DNA of 64,000 bases from Bacteroidales bacterium MB20-C3-3 (GTDB lineage: Bacteria > Bacteroidota > Bacteroidia > Bacteroidales > UBA932). Under the pieces are notes generated by a model that searched no databases, was not told the origin of the DNA, and saw only the letters and a list, made by a program, of their open reading frames with translations. Location: the NCBI GenBank assembly GCA_035609245.1, contig CP141202.1, forward strand, positions 1,984,001-2,048,000. Reading direction: 5' to 3'. Of the stretch, positions 1-8,372 are shown piece after piece; the first letter of the stretch is position 1, and every line of letters starts with the position of its first letter. The position numbers were made by a program, and so were the translations under genes.

Positions 1-689
1 TAAAACTTATTGCAAGAGAGAACGCAGCACCTGAGACTGCTTTTATTCTTAAAACTGAATCCGGATACAATCTCAGATGGTTTACCCCGGACATAGAGAT
101 GGACCTTTGCGGTCACGCTACACTAGCATCTGCTCATATACTTTTTACAGAGAGGTCAGATGGTGTCAGCGAAGTTGTATTTAATACTGTTTCAGGGCCT
201 CTTGCCGTGAAGAGGGAGAGTGATTACTACCTTATGAACTTTCCGGTAAGAGAGGGTGTTCCCGCATCATTACCTGAGGAGATATTTGACAGCCTTAACA
301 TCAAACCAAAAGAGATATTCAAGGCGAGAGACTATATGCTTGTTTATCCTTCCCAAAATGAGGTTGAGTCAATAGAGATTAACAGATCAATCTTTGATGA
401 GATTAACATTAATCCCGGAGGGGTAATAATAACAGCTCCCGGCAGAGATTGTGACTTTGTATCCAGGTTTTTTACACCTCAGGCAACAATTCTGGAAGAT
501 CCGGTTACAGGCAGTGCCCATTGTACTCTGGCTCCTTACTGGGCTAAAAGATTAAGAAAGAGTGTTCTTCAGGCAAAACAGATTAGCAGCAGAGGCGGTG
601 TTCTTGAATGCAGAATTGAAGATAGTGGTGTGGTAATAAAGGGTAAAGCTGTTACTTATTCAAAATCAGAAATTTATATAACTGAATAG
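1..689 (+). CDS. PhzF-family isomerase/epimerase (5' end outside window)
   Basis: The frame is open from base 3, before the first internal ATG (99), and reads KLIARENAAPETAFIL, so the true start lies upstream of the window. The visible part carries PhzF-family hallmarks: the ENxxxETAF segment, FTPxxEMDLCGHATLA near the mid N-terminal lobe, and DPVTGSAHCTLAPYW in the C-terminal lobe, where the second GSAH segment helps form the active site. The family has two pseudo-symmetric diaminopimelate-epimerase-like lobes and catalyses isomerisation of small metabolites; the substrate here cannot be told. The gene stops five bases before the YitT gene at 695 and may be co-transcribed with it. The family call is firm, the function open. 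Confidence 0.85.
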   Translation, partial: KLIARENAAPETAFILKTESGYNLRWFTPDIEMDLCGHATLASAHILFTERSDGVSEVVFNTVSGPLAVKRESDYYLMNFPVREGVPASLPEEIFDSLNIKPKEIFKARDYMLVYPSQNEVESIEINRSIFDEININPGGVIITAPGRDCDFVSRFFTPQATILEDPVTGSAHCTLAPYWAKRLRKSVLQAKQISSRGGVLECRIEDSGVVIKGKAVTYSKSEIYITE

Positions 690-694
690 ATATT

Positions 695-1585
695 ATGCAG
701 ATATTAAAGACTGTGAAATCATACCTGTTAATGACAATAGGTCTCTTTATCTTTGTCTTCAGCTGGACAGCATTTCTTATTCCACACGAAATTGCCGGGG
801 GGGGCGTAAGTGGTCTGGCATCAGTAATTAACTATGCAACAGGATTTGATGTATCATATTCCTATCTGATAATTAATGCTGTTCTTTTGGGGATAGGATT
901 TCTTGTTCTCGGCAAAGCGTTTGGATTTAAGACTATTTACTGTATTGCAGTAGCTGCGCTTATGTTTGAATTTCTTCCGCTTATCCCATGGGTTTCTGAT
1001 ATTGAGGACAAGCTTATCAACTCTCTTATCGGAGGTACAATGAGCGGGATTGGAATTGGAATCATTTTCCTTCAGGGAGGAAGTACCGGAGGGACAGATA
1101 TTGTGGCACTGATTATTGCAAAATACAGGGAGATGTCACCGGGCAGAGTATTCATAATATGTGATCTTGTGATAATTGGCTCAGTTTATTTTATACCGGG
1201 TAAATCTCTGGAGGATGTAATTTACGGATATATTGAGATGGTATCCTTCTCTTATGTTATTGATATGATTTTGACCGGAAATAAACAATCTCTTCAGGTT
1301 TTTATTTTCTCATCAAAATATGCAGAGATTGCAGACCGGGTGAGCAGTGAAATGGGGAGAGGAGTTACAGCTCTCTCATCAATGGGATGGTACTCTCAGA
1401 GTGAAAGTAAGATGTTGGTTGTAATTCTCAGGAAATCTCAGCTTGCAGACATAAGTGCAATTGTTAAGGAGATTGATAATAATGCATTCATATCTGTATC
1501 GGCAGTTATGAGCGTATACGGACAGGGTTTTGATCAGATAAAAAGCGGGAAGTTGCTATGGAACAAAAAACAAAAAGAGTCCTAG
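695..1585 (+). CDS. YitT family membrane protein (first of a tandem pair)
   Basis: A 296-residue protein with about five hydrophobic helices in residues 8-200, including the FLIPHEIAGGGVSGLA segment and GGSTGGTDIVALI, both typical of the YitT (DUF161) membrane domain. A soluble C-terminal DUF2179 domain follows (about 205-285) with RGVTALSSMGWYS and ISVSAVMSVYGQGF. Transport or sensing roles have been proposed for the family but no substrate is established. The gene starts 5 bases after the PhzF gene and overlaps the next YitT gene by 28 bases, so the two are almost certainly translated from one message. Confidence 0.88.
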   Translation: MQILKTVKSYLLMTIGLFIFVFSWTAFLIPHEIAGGGVSGLASVINYATGFDVSYSYLIINAVLLGIGFLVLGKAFGFKTIYCIAVAALMFEFLPLIPWVSDIEDKLINSLIGGTMSGIGIGIIFLQGGSTGGTDIVALIIAKYREMSPGRVFIICDLVIIGSVYFIPGKSLEDVIYGYIEMVSFSYVIDMILTGNKQSLQVFIFSSKYAEIADRVSSEMGRGVTALSSMGWYSQSESKMLVVILRKSQLADISAIVKEIDNNAFISVSAVMSVYGQGFDQIKSGKLLWNKKQKES

Positions 1586-2457
1586 AGAGACTCAGAAGTT
1601 ACTCAATAATAACTTTTGGCCTTCTTCTCTATGCGCTGGGCTGGACTGTATTTCTTATACCAAGCGGCCTTGTAGGGGGAGGAGTAACCGGTATATCGGC
1701 AGTTATATTTTATGCAACAGGATTTCCTGTAAGCTGGTCATTTTTTATAATAAATGCAGCATTACTTGCTGTGGCACTAAAAGTTCTGGGAAAGGGTTTT
1801 GGGGTCAAAACAGTATTTGCAATTGTGGCCGTGACACTGTTTCTGGACCGGCTACCGGGTCTGATTCCACAGGAGCTTATTGAGGATATTGCAATTGGCA
1901 ACGGGAAATTACTATCCGCAATGATGGGGGGGGTGTTTTCAGGAGCCGGTATTGCAATAACTTTCACTCAGGGCGGCAGCACAGGAGGCACCGATATTGT
2001 TGCCCTAATGATAAATAAATACAGGAATATATCTCCGGGCAAGCTAATTCTCTATATGGATATATTTATTATCCTAAGTTCGCTTATAATACCAAGTGAA
2101 GCCTCAATAGGGGAGAGAGCAGCAATAATTATCTATGGTTTTGTACTTATCAGCGTGACAAGCTATACAGTTGATTTAATATTGTCCGGAGCTCGTCAGT
2201 CAATACAGATTTTTATATTCTCGCAGAAATACCAGCAGATTGCAGATGCAATAACCCCCACAGGAAGAGGGGTTACAGTGATTGATGGGATGGGATGGTA
2301 CACAAAAAAAGAGGGAAAGATTCTCATGCTTATTGTAAGAAGAACAGAGAGCAATTTTGTCTTCAGATTGGTAAGGGAGATTGACAAGGATGCTTTTCTT
2401 AGTGTAGGCAATGTAATGGGAGTATACGGAAAAGGCTTTGAAGAGATGAAAAAGTAG
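1558..2457 (+). CDS. YitT family membrane protein (second of a tandem pair)
   Basis: A 299-residue paralogue of the preceding gene with the same order of parts: membrane helices with FLIPSGLVGGGVTGISA and GGSTGGTDIVALM, then a DUF2179 domain with GRGVTVIDGMGWYT and SVGNVMGVYGKGF. The ATG lies inside the 3' end of the first gene in another frame (28-base overlap), which implies coupled translation. The two copies are clearly related but well diverged, so the duplication is old. The pair could work as a hetero-oligomer; that is inference. Nothing resembling a terminator separates the stop at 2457 from the met promoter that follows. Confidence 0.88.
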   Translation: MEQKTKRVLERLRSYSIITFGLLLYALGWTVFLIPSGLVGGGVTGISAVIFYATGFPVSWSFFIINAALLAVALKVLGKGFGVKTVFAIVAVTLFLDRLPGLIPQELIEDIAIGNGKLLSAMMGGVFSGAGIAITFTQGGSTGGTDIVALMINKYRNISPGKLILYMDIFIILSSLIIPSEASIGERAAIIIYGFVLISVTSYTVDLILSGARQSIQIFIFSQKYQQIADAITPTGRGVTVIDGMGWYTKKEGKILMLIVRRTESNFVFRLVREIDKDAFLSVGNVMGVYGKGFEEMKK

Positions 2458-2472
2458 CTTTCTTAAAATTTA

Positions 2473-2504
2473 TTTGGTTCGGTTGTGAATATTAAATAGA
2501 TTTG
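2473..2504 (+). promoter_or_regulatory. Bacteroidetes-type promoter of the met/thr operon
   Basis: TTTG at 2473-2476, a 20-base spacer, then TAGATTTG at 2497-2504, matching the Bacteroidetes -33 TTTG / -7 TAnnTTTG consensus. Transcription would start at about 2509-2513, some 30 bases before the leader-peptide ATG at 2544 and about 155 bases before metY, leaving room for a regulatory leader. Confidence 0.7.
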
Positions 2505-2542
2505 CAATTCACTAAAGTGATGAAAAGAGAGACTTTCATATC

Positions 2543-2657
2543 AATGATGATGATGATGCGAATGCATCGCAAGATGCTGGCATAGTTTAAGGGTCTTACG
2601 CAGGCCCTTTGGGCGGGCCCCATAAAATCCGGTCATATCATTACTAACATCATCATT
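2543..2657 (+). promoter_or_regulatory. Putative methionine attenuator in the metY leader RNA
   Basis: Three features can be read directly. AATGATGATG (2543-2552, the first Met codons of the leader peptide) is perfectly complementary to CATCATCATT (2648-2657), which ends 10 bases before the metY ATG. The GGCCC at 2603-2607 can pair backward in AAGGGTC/GGCCCTT (2589-2595 with 2603-2609) or forward with GGGCC at 2615-2619, and these pairings exclude each other. No U-run follows the GC-rich hairpins (next bases CATAAAATCC), so control of translation initiation is more likely than Rho-independent termination. Mechanism inferred: a ribosome on the Met codons would keep the long-range helix open and metY accessible. 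Confidence 0.6.
2544..2585 (+). CDS. Methionine-rich leader peptide (MMMMMRMHRKMLA)
   Basis: An open frame of 13 codons plus TAG lies between the promoter and metY and encodes MMMMMRMHRKMLA, seven of thirteen residues being Met, five of them consecutive. It starts about 30 bases after the predicted transcription start. Leader peptides rich in the regulatory amino acid are the hallmark of attenuation in his, trp, thr and ilv operons. Here the downstream genes make methionine, so the codon bias matches the pathway. It is too short for ordinary gene callers. No strong Shine-Dalgarno is seen, which is usual for this phylum. The exact initiating ATG among the five is ambiguous. Confidence 0.65.
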   Translation: MMMMMRMHRKMLA

Positions 2658-2667
2658 CTCTTTAAAA

Positions 2668-3969
2668 ATGAATTCACAACATTTTGACACCCTGCAGGTG
2701 CATGCAGGTCGTATTAAATCCGGTTCAAACGGACCCTGTGCAACCCCCATATTTCAAACATCCTCATTTCTTTTTGATAACTCAGACCACGCCGCACAGC
2801 TATTTGAGCTAAAGGCTCCCGGTCATATTTACACCAGGCTTTCAAATCCAACAACAGATGTTCTGGAACAAAGAGTAGCCGCTCTTGAAGGGGGAACTGC
2901 AGCAGTTGCAGTATCATCGGGTCAGGCTTCACAGTTTCTTGCAATACAGAATATTGCAGGAAGCGGAGATAACATAGTAAGCTCCTCTTCTCTTTACGGC
3001 GGTTCATATAATCAGTTCAGAATAAGTTTTGCAAAACTCGGAATAGATTTCCGTTTTGCGCAAAAGGGGAATATTCAGAACTTTGAAAGATTGATAGACT
3101 CCCGTACTAAAGCAATATTCATAGAGACAATAGGAAATTCAGATTTTTATATTCCGGACTTTGAAAAGTTTGGCGAGCTTGCAGCAAAGCATGGTGTTCC
3201 GCTTATTGTAGACAATACATTTGGAGGAGCCGGATATCTCTTCAAACCCCGTGAATGGGGAGCAAATATAATTACCCATGCAGCCACTAAATGGATTGGA
3301 GGTCACGGCACCTCAATCGGGGGGATAGTTGTGGATTGCGGAAACTTTGACTGGAGCAACGGTAAGTTTCCGGGATTTACAGAGCCCTCTGAGTCATATC
3401 ATGGGCTTAGCTTCTGGGAGAGCTTTGGTCCCGGAAGTGATGCAGGGAATATAGCATTCGCTGTTAAAGCCAGGGCCGAAGGATTGCGTGACTGGGGCTG
3501 TTCACTCTCTCCATTCAACGCATTTCTTATACTACAGGGGAGTGAAACACTATCTTTGAGATTAGAGAGGGTACTCTCCAATTCTCAGCGTCTGGCTGAG
3601 TGGCTTGAGCTGCACCCAAAAGTAGAGAGGGTTAATTATCCGGGCCTTAAAGGCAATCCAAATTACCAAAATGGGAAAAGGTATCTTCGGGGGGGATTTG
3701 GAGGCGTTCTCTCATTTGATATTAAAGGTACAAGAGAGAGTGCCTCAGAGTTTGTGAATTCACTTGAACTGCTTAGCCACCTGGTTAATGTTGGAGACAA
3801 CAAGACTCTTATCACTCACTTTGCCTCAACTACTCACGCTCAGTTGAGTAAAGAGGCCCTTGCTTCAGCAGGGATAGGTGAAAATACCCTGAGGATATCG
3901 CTTGGAATAGAGCATATTGATGATATCAGGAAAGATATCGAACAGGCATTCAGGAGGGCTGGTTTATGA
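2668..3969 (+). CDS. metY: O-acetylhomoserine sulfhydrylase (PLP-dependent)
   Basis: 433 residues, the usual size for MetY-type enzymes of the Cys/Met-metabolism PLP family. It makes homocysteine (or methionine) from O-acetylhomoserine and sulfide (or methanethiol) in the cytosol. Visible landmarks are HAGRI near the N-terminus, YTRLSNPTTDVLEQRVAALE (55-74), the VDNTFGG segment with the PLP-binding Asp (182), and THAATKWIGGHG with the Schiff-base Lys at 208. The long insert after GNFDW is typical of the acetylhomoserine sulfhydrylase branch rather than cystathionine gamma-synthase. It is first in the operon, behind a Met-rich leader, and overlaps metX by 4 bases (ATGA). Confidence 0.93.
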   Translation: MNSQHFDTLQVHAGRIKSGSNGPCATPIFQTSSFLFDNSDHAAQLFELKAPGHIYTRLSNPTTDVLEQRVAALEGGTAAVAVSSGQASQFLAIQNIAGSGDNIVSSSSLYGGSYNQFRISFAKLGIDFRFAQKGNIQNFERLIDSRTKAIFIETIGNSDFYIPDFEKFGELAAKHGVPLIVDNTFGGAGYLFKPREWGANIITHAATKWIGGHGTSIGGIVVDCGNFDWSNGKFPGFTEPSESYHGLSFWESFGPGSDAGNIAFAVKARAEGLRDWGCSLSPFNAFLILQGSETLSLRLERVLSNSQRLAEWLELHPKVERVNYPGLKGNPNYQNGKRYLRGGFGGVLSFDIKGTRESASEFVNSLELLSHLVNVGDNKTLITHFASTTHAQLSKEALASAGIGENTLRISLGIEHIDDIRKDIEQAFRRAGL

Positions 3970-4985
3970 TCAGAGAGGTTTTTAAATATAGGGATGGATT
4001 TATTTTTGAGAGCGGAGAGAGGCTGGAAGAGCTTGATATTGTTTACCACCATACCGGAAACAGAACGCCGGGTAGAGAGGTTATATGGATTTGTCATGCA
4101 CTCACGGCCAATTCAAATCCTGAAGAGTGGTGGGATGGCCTTGTTGGCCCGGGAAAACTTTTTGACACTCTGAAATATTATATAATTTGTGCTAATATGA
4201 TAGGCTCCTGCTACGGAAGTAGTGGCCCTTCAACTCTCTCTCCCTCAGGAGAACCCTATCTGCTCTCCTTTCCTCAAGTGACAGTAAGAGATATTGTAAA
4301 AGCACACAATCTGTTAAGAGAGGAGTTAAGGATTGAGAATATTGATCTGATAGCAGGAGGATCTATTGGAGGGTTTCAGGCTCTTGAGTGGAGTATAATG
4401 TTCCCCGGGATAATCAGAAATTTGCTGGTTATTGCTTGTAATGCACGAGTTTCCGCCTGGGGTACAGCTTTTAACGAGTCTCAGAGAATGGCTCTTTTTG
4501 CAGATAGTACTTTTGCCGAGGCAAAAAACATCAAGGGAGGAGAGAAAGGATTAAGGGGAGCAAGGTCCATCGCACTTATCTCTTACCGCTCTTACAAGGG
4601 GTATTATCTTACTCAGTCTGAAAAAGATGAAGATGCCCTGTTTGCAGAGATGGCCTGTAGCTATCAGCAGTACCAGGGTAAAAAACTATCTGATAGATTT
4701 GATGCTTACTCCTACTATACTCTGACCAGATCGGTTGACAGCCATAACTGTGGCAGGGGAAGAGGCGGAGTTGAAAAGGCCCTTGATAAGATCATGGCAA
4801 ATACTGTTGTTGTGGGGATAGATAGCGACAATCTTTTTCCTGTTGAGGAGCAGAAATTACTCCATAAATACATAAAAAATTCTAAATTAGAACTTCTTGA
4901 ATCTGAATGGGGACACGATGGCTTTTTGCTTGAGTGGGAACAGACCCAAAAGATTGTGAAGCGTCACATAAATTTCATAAGTTAA
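3966..4985 (+). CDS. metX: Homoserine O-acetyltransferase (alpha/beta hydrolase fold)
   Basis: 339 residues; transfers acetyl from acetyl-CoA to homoserine, supplying the substrate of MetY encoded just upstream. The alpha/beta-hydrolase nucleophile elbow is AGGSIGGFQALEW with Ser at about 133. The acid lies in GIDSDNLFPVEEQ (about 285-287) and the base in SEWGHDGFLLE (His about 317). VIWICHALTANSNPEEWW and the GSCYGSSGPSTLSPSG segment match the family substrate-binding region. The start overlaps the metY stop by four bases and thrA begins one base after the stop, so expression should be tightly coupled. Serine-specific relatives exist, but the neighbours favour homoserine. Confidence 0.92.
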   Translation: MIREVFKYRDGFIFESGERLEELDIVYHHTGNRTPGREVIWICHALTANSNPEEWWDGLVGPGKLFDTLKYYIICANMIGSCYGSSGPSTLSPSGEPYLLSFPQVTVRDIVKAHNLLREELRIENIDLIAGGSIGGFQALEWSIMFPGIIRNLLVIACNARVSAWGTAFNESQRMALFADSTFAEAKNIKGGEKGLRGARSIALISYRSYKGYYLTQSEKDEDALFAEMACSYQQYQGKKLSDRFDAYSYYTLTRSVDSHNCGRGRGGVEKALDKIMANTVVVGIDSDNLFPVEEQKLLHKYIKNSKLELLESEWGHDGFLLEWEQTQKIVKRHINFIS

Positions 4986-4986
4986 T

Positions 4987-7341
4987 ATGCAAGTACTGAA
5001 ATTTGGCGGCAGCTCTGTTGCTAACGCCGTAAACATATCCAAAGTAGCAGCAATTACCGCAGAAGCGGTAAAAAAAGACAGGACCATTCTTGTGTTGTCT
5101 GCAATAGGTGGCTGTACTGATAGCCTTATTGAGGCAGGCCGGGCTGCCTCCGCTCAGGATTTAAGATATCTCACTATTATTGACAGTCTTGAATCCCGTC
5201 ATATTGAGATTATTGATGAACTCATTCCAATAGACTTTCGTCCTGCAATTGAGTTAAAGGTCAAGAATATTTTCAATCAACTCAGAGATGTATGCAAAGG
5301 AGTATGTTCGCTTAGGGAGTTAAGCCCGGGCTCTCTCGACCTTATAGTGAGTTTTGGAGAGCTGTTATCCACCAGAATTGCCAGCGTCAAATTTACATCA
5401 ATGGGGATAGGTAATCACTGGGAAGATTCAAGAGATATAGTTAAGACAGTAAAACACGGAGATGTAAATACTGCAGAGATAAACAAGACATACTCCAATA
5501 TCCGCAAATTGCTAAGCTCAGAAAAATCCAGACTTCATATAATCCCAGGCTTTATATCATCAGATTTGCAAAAGAGAACTACTACACTGGGCAGAGGAGG
5601 TTCTGACTATACCGCCTCCCTCTTTGCTGCCGCAGCAGGTGCAAGAGTTCTTCAGATATGGAGCGATGTAGATGGAATGATGACTGCAGACCCAAGAATT
5701 GTTCCGGATGCTAAATGCATAAGACATATATCATATAAAGAGGCTCAGGAGTTATCTCATTTTGGGGCAAAGGTTATATATCCGCCTACAATCCAGCCGG
5801 CTATAGAGAGCGGAATACCAATTGAAGTAAAAAACACATTTAACCCTCAGGCCCCGGGAACCTATATTGAATCTTCTCCTCCGGAGACCAGAGGAAAAAT
5901 ACGAGGAATATCGGGGAGCAGTAATATAGCTCTTCTCTCAATGGAGGGTAGCGGAATGGTGGGAATCCCGGGCTACTCATCGCGACTGTTTGGAGCACTT
6001 GCCGGTGCAGGGATTAATATTATTCTTATTACACAGGCATCCTCTGTCCATACTATGTGCGTAGCAATATCGGAGAGTGATGCTGACAAAGCAAAGGAGG
6101 CTGCAGACAGTGCATTTGCTTATGAAATAAGCCTTTCAAAAGTTAATCCTCTTAGCGTGGAGAGAGGTTTTTCAATAATTTCACTTGTTGGAGACGATAT
6201 GAAGAACCAATCCGGGACAGGGGGTAAGATGTTCAATGCACTTGGAAGCGAAGGGATAAACATTAGGGCTATTGCCCAGGGATCAAGCGAGAAGAATATA
6301 TCAGTAGTAGTTTCAAGCCAAGATTTCAATGAGGCAATGAGAGCTGTCCATAAAGAGTTTTTTGGAAAGAGAGGGGAGAGAATAAACCTTTTTATTGCAG
6401 GATACGGGAGTGTTGCAAAGCAGCTGATCTCTATTCTCTCTGAAAGGGAGGATATTGCAATAGCCGGGATAACCAACAGTCGCAAAATGCTCCTCTCCAA
6501 AACCGGAATTGTCCCTGATAAAATTGCAGAGTGGCTGGAGTCAGGGGAGGATGCAGACATTGCAAATTTTCTTTCAAGAGCAGCCGATATGGGTTTAAAC
6601 AACAGCATATTTGCAGATTGTACTGCCAACGGAGTTGTTGCTTCATCATATTCAGAGTTTGCAATGAAGGGGTTCTCAGTTGTCACATGCAACAAAATTG
6701 CCCTTAGCGCTCCTCTTGAGAGCTGGAGCAGAATGAGAGAGAGCTTTGCCTCGTCAGGAAAAAGAATTCTGTACGAGACTACAGTAGGAGCAGCCTTGCC
6801 TGTAATTGCGACTATAAAACAGATGGTTCAGTCAGGAGACAGAATTGAGAAAATTGAGGCTATCCTTTCAGGTACACTAAACTACCTGCTCAGTTCATAC
6901 AACGGGACAGAGAGTATTGCCTCTCTGGTAAGCAGAGCAAAAGAGTTGGGTTACACAGAGCCCGATCCAAGGCAGGACCTCTCCGGAACCGATGTTGGAC
7001 GCAAAGCCCTTATTTTGAGCAGGGAGATCGGGATTTTAAGAGAGCCGGAAGATGTTGATGTTAAGCCATTCGTTCCTGAAGATGTTGAGAAGCTATATAA
7101 AATTGCCGAGGCAAAAGGAGAGAAGCTAAGATATGTTGCAACAATTTCCGGAACCGAATGCAGAGCAGGCGTGCAGTCTCTTCCTGCTGATCATCCGCTC
7201 GCTGGCACGAATGGCACAAATAATACTATTATTATAACAAGCCGGGACTATCCCTCACCAATAGTTATATCAGGAGCCGGTGCAGGTGCTAGACAAACAG
7301 CAACAGGTCTCTTCAATGATATTCTAATTGCAGGTTTATGA
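4987..7341 (+). CDS. thrA: Bifunctional aspartokinase / homoserine dehydrogenase
   Basis: 784 residues in the classic ThrA order. The aspartokinase domain (1 to about 290) has KFGGSSVA at the N-terminus and TLGRGGSDYTA. A tandem ACT regulatory region follows (about 300-455, with SMEGSGMVGIPG and ISLVGDDMKNQSGTGGKMF). The homoserine dehydrogenase (about 463-784) has FIAGYGSVAKQL at the NAD(P) fold, ILSGTLNYLLSSY at about 625 and TEPDPRQDLSGTDVGRKALIL. It phosphorylates aspartate and reduces aspartate semialdehyde to homoserine, feeding MetX. The ACT region in this family usually binds threonine as feedback inhibitor. It starts one base after metX; asd overlaps its end by four bases. Confidence 0.95.
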   Translation: MQVLKFGGSSVANAVNISKVAAITAEAVKKDRTILVLSAIGGCTDSLIEAGRAASAQDLRYLTIIDSLESRHIEIIDELIPIDFRPAIELKVKNIFNQLRDVCKGVCSLRELSPGSLDLIVSFGELLSTRIASVKFTSMGIGNHWEDSRDIVKTVKHGDVNTAEINKTYSNIRKLLSSEKSRLHIIPGFISSDLQKRTTTLGRGGSDYTASLFAAAAGARVLQIWSDVDGMMTADPRIVPDAKCIRHISYKEAQELSHFGAKVIYPPTIQPAIESGIPIEVKNTFNPQAPGTYIESSPPETRGKIRGISGSSNIALLSMEGSGMVGIPGYSSRLFGALAGAGINIILITQASSVHTMCVAISESDADKAKEAADSAFAYEISLSKVNPLSVERGFSIISLVGDDMKNQSGTGGKMFNALGSEGINIRAIAQGSSEKNISVVVSSQDFNEAMRAVHKEFFGKRGERINLFIAGYGSVAKQLISILSEREDIAIAGITNSRKMLLSKTGIVPDKIAEWLESGEDADIANFLSRAADMGLNNSIFADCTANGVVASSYSEFAMKGFSVVTCNKIALSAPLESWSRMRESFASSGKRILYETTVGAALPVIATIKQMVQSGDRIEKIEAILSGTLNYLLSSYNGTESIASLVSRAKELGYTEPDPRQDLSGTDVGRKALILSREIGILREPEDVDVKPFVPEDVEKLYKIAEAKGEKLRYVATISGTECRAGVQSLPADHPLAGTNGTNNTIIITSRDYPSPIVISGAGAGARQTATGLFNDILIAGL

Positions 7342-8342
7342 AAGTAGCTGTTATTGGAGCAACAGGAGTGGTGGGGAGGAAGATGACCGAGATTCTCTCG
7401 GAACGCAGCTTCCCCATTAGTACCCTTATACCAGTGGCCTCAGAGAGGTCTGTTGGTCAGTTTATTGGAGCGGATAAAATTGTTACTGTTAAAGATGCTT
7501 TGGGGATGAAGCCGGATATTGCCCTCTTCTCCGCAGGATCAGATATCTCCCGAGAATGGGCCCCCAGATTTGCAGAGGCGGGATGCCGTGTTATTGACAA
7601 CTCCTCCTGCTGGAGAATGGATCCAAGGATTAAGCTTATTGTACCAGAAGTTAACGGTTGCGATCTTACCCCCTCAGATATGATTATAGCAAATCCCAAC
7701 TGCTCTACAATCCAGATGGTGGTTGCCCTGGCCCGTTTACACGATAAACTAAAGATAAAGAGGATAGTCGTTTCAACATACCAGTCAGTCACCGGCAGCG
7801 GCCAAAAAGGTATTGCGCAGCTGGAGAGGGAGAGAGCCTCCTCATTAAATCAGATTCCTTCAGCAGAGCAGAGAGGCCATGCATACCCTCACCCTATTGA
7901 CAAAAACCTGATTCCGCACATAGACTCCTTTACCGATAACGGATACACTAAAGAGGAGATGAAGATGATAAATGAGACACAAAAGATTTTTGGAGATAGT
8001 TCAATTGCTGTCACAGCAACTACTGTACGTGTACCGGTTGAGAGAGGTCACTCGGAATCGGTAAATGTAACCTTTGAAAGGGAGTTTGAGATGGAGCAAA
8101 TTGTAGAGATTTTAAAACAGACTCCGGGAGTGGAGCTACAGGATAATCCGGAACTTAACCAGTACCCCATGCCTTTGTACTCATTTGGAAAAGATCAGGT
8201 GTTTGTTGGGAGGGTTCGGAGAGACTTTTCCACACAAAACTCAATTAACCTCTGGATTGTTGCAGATAACTTAAGGCGAGGAGCTGCAACAAATGCAGTA
8301 ATGATTGCTGAGCAACTCACTCCATTTTGCAAAATTTCTTAA
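7338..8342 (+). CDS. asd: Aspartate-semialdehyde dehydrogenase
   Basis: 334 residues, normal for the bacterial Asd family. The N-terminal Rossmann motif is AVIGATGVVGRKM; the catalytic Cys122 sits in ANPNCSTIQMV; the substrate-binding segment is TYQSVTGSGQKGI, and ATTVRVPVERGHSESVNV carries the conserved Arg and His. The enzyme reduces aspartyl phosphate to the semialdehyde, the step between the two ThrA activities, and also feeds lysine and diaminopimelate synthesis. It overlaps thrA by four bases and ends the operon. The -7 box of the parE promoter begins in its stop codon. Confidence 0.95.
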   Translation: MKVAVIGATGVVGRKMTEILSERSFPISTLIPVASERSVGQFIGADKIVTVKDALGMKPDIALFSAGSDISREWAPRFAEAGCRVIDNSSCWRMDPRIKLIVPEVNGCDLTPSDMIIANPNCSTIQMVVALARLHDKLKIKRIVVSTYQSVTGSGQKGIAQLERERASSLNQIPSAEQRGHAYPHPIDKNLIPHIDSFTDNGYTKEEMKMINETQKIFGDSSIAVTATTVRVPVERGHSESVNVTFEREFEMEQIVEILKQTPGVELQDNPELNQYPMPLYSFGKDQVFVGRVRRDFSTQNSINLWIVADNLRRGAATNAVMIAEQLTPFCKIS

Positions 8343-8347
8343 CTTTG
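8340..8347 (+). promoter_or_regulatory. -7 box (TAACTTTG) for parE
   Basis: TAACTTTG matches TAnnTTTG, overlaps the asd stop codon and lies 25 bases before the parE ATG. A well-placed -33 TTG is not evident, so only the -7 element is supported. Confidence 0.4.
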
Positions 8348-8372
8348 CAACTCCAGACCCTAAAACTTCACA

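Noticed and set aside
2586-2667. A SAM riboswitch upstream of metY.
   Set aside because: The leader is short, the conserved SAM-I or SAM-II cores are not recognisable and the Met-codon peptide offers a better explanation; a covariance-model search was not possible.
2541-2750. Minus-strand 69-codon frame ending in a run of five His codons.
   Set aside because: It is the complement of the Met-codon leader peptide and of the metY start; no promoter or homology supports it, while the plus-strand reading explains the repeat.
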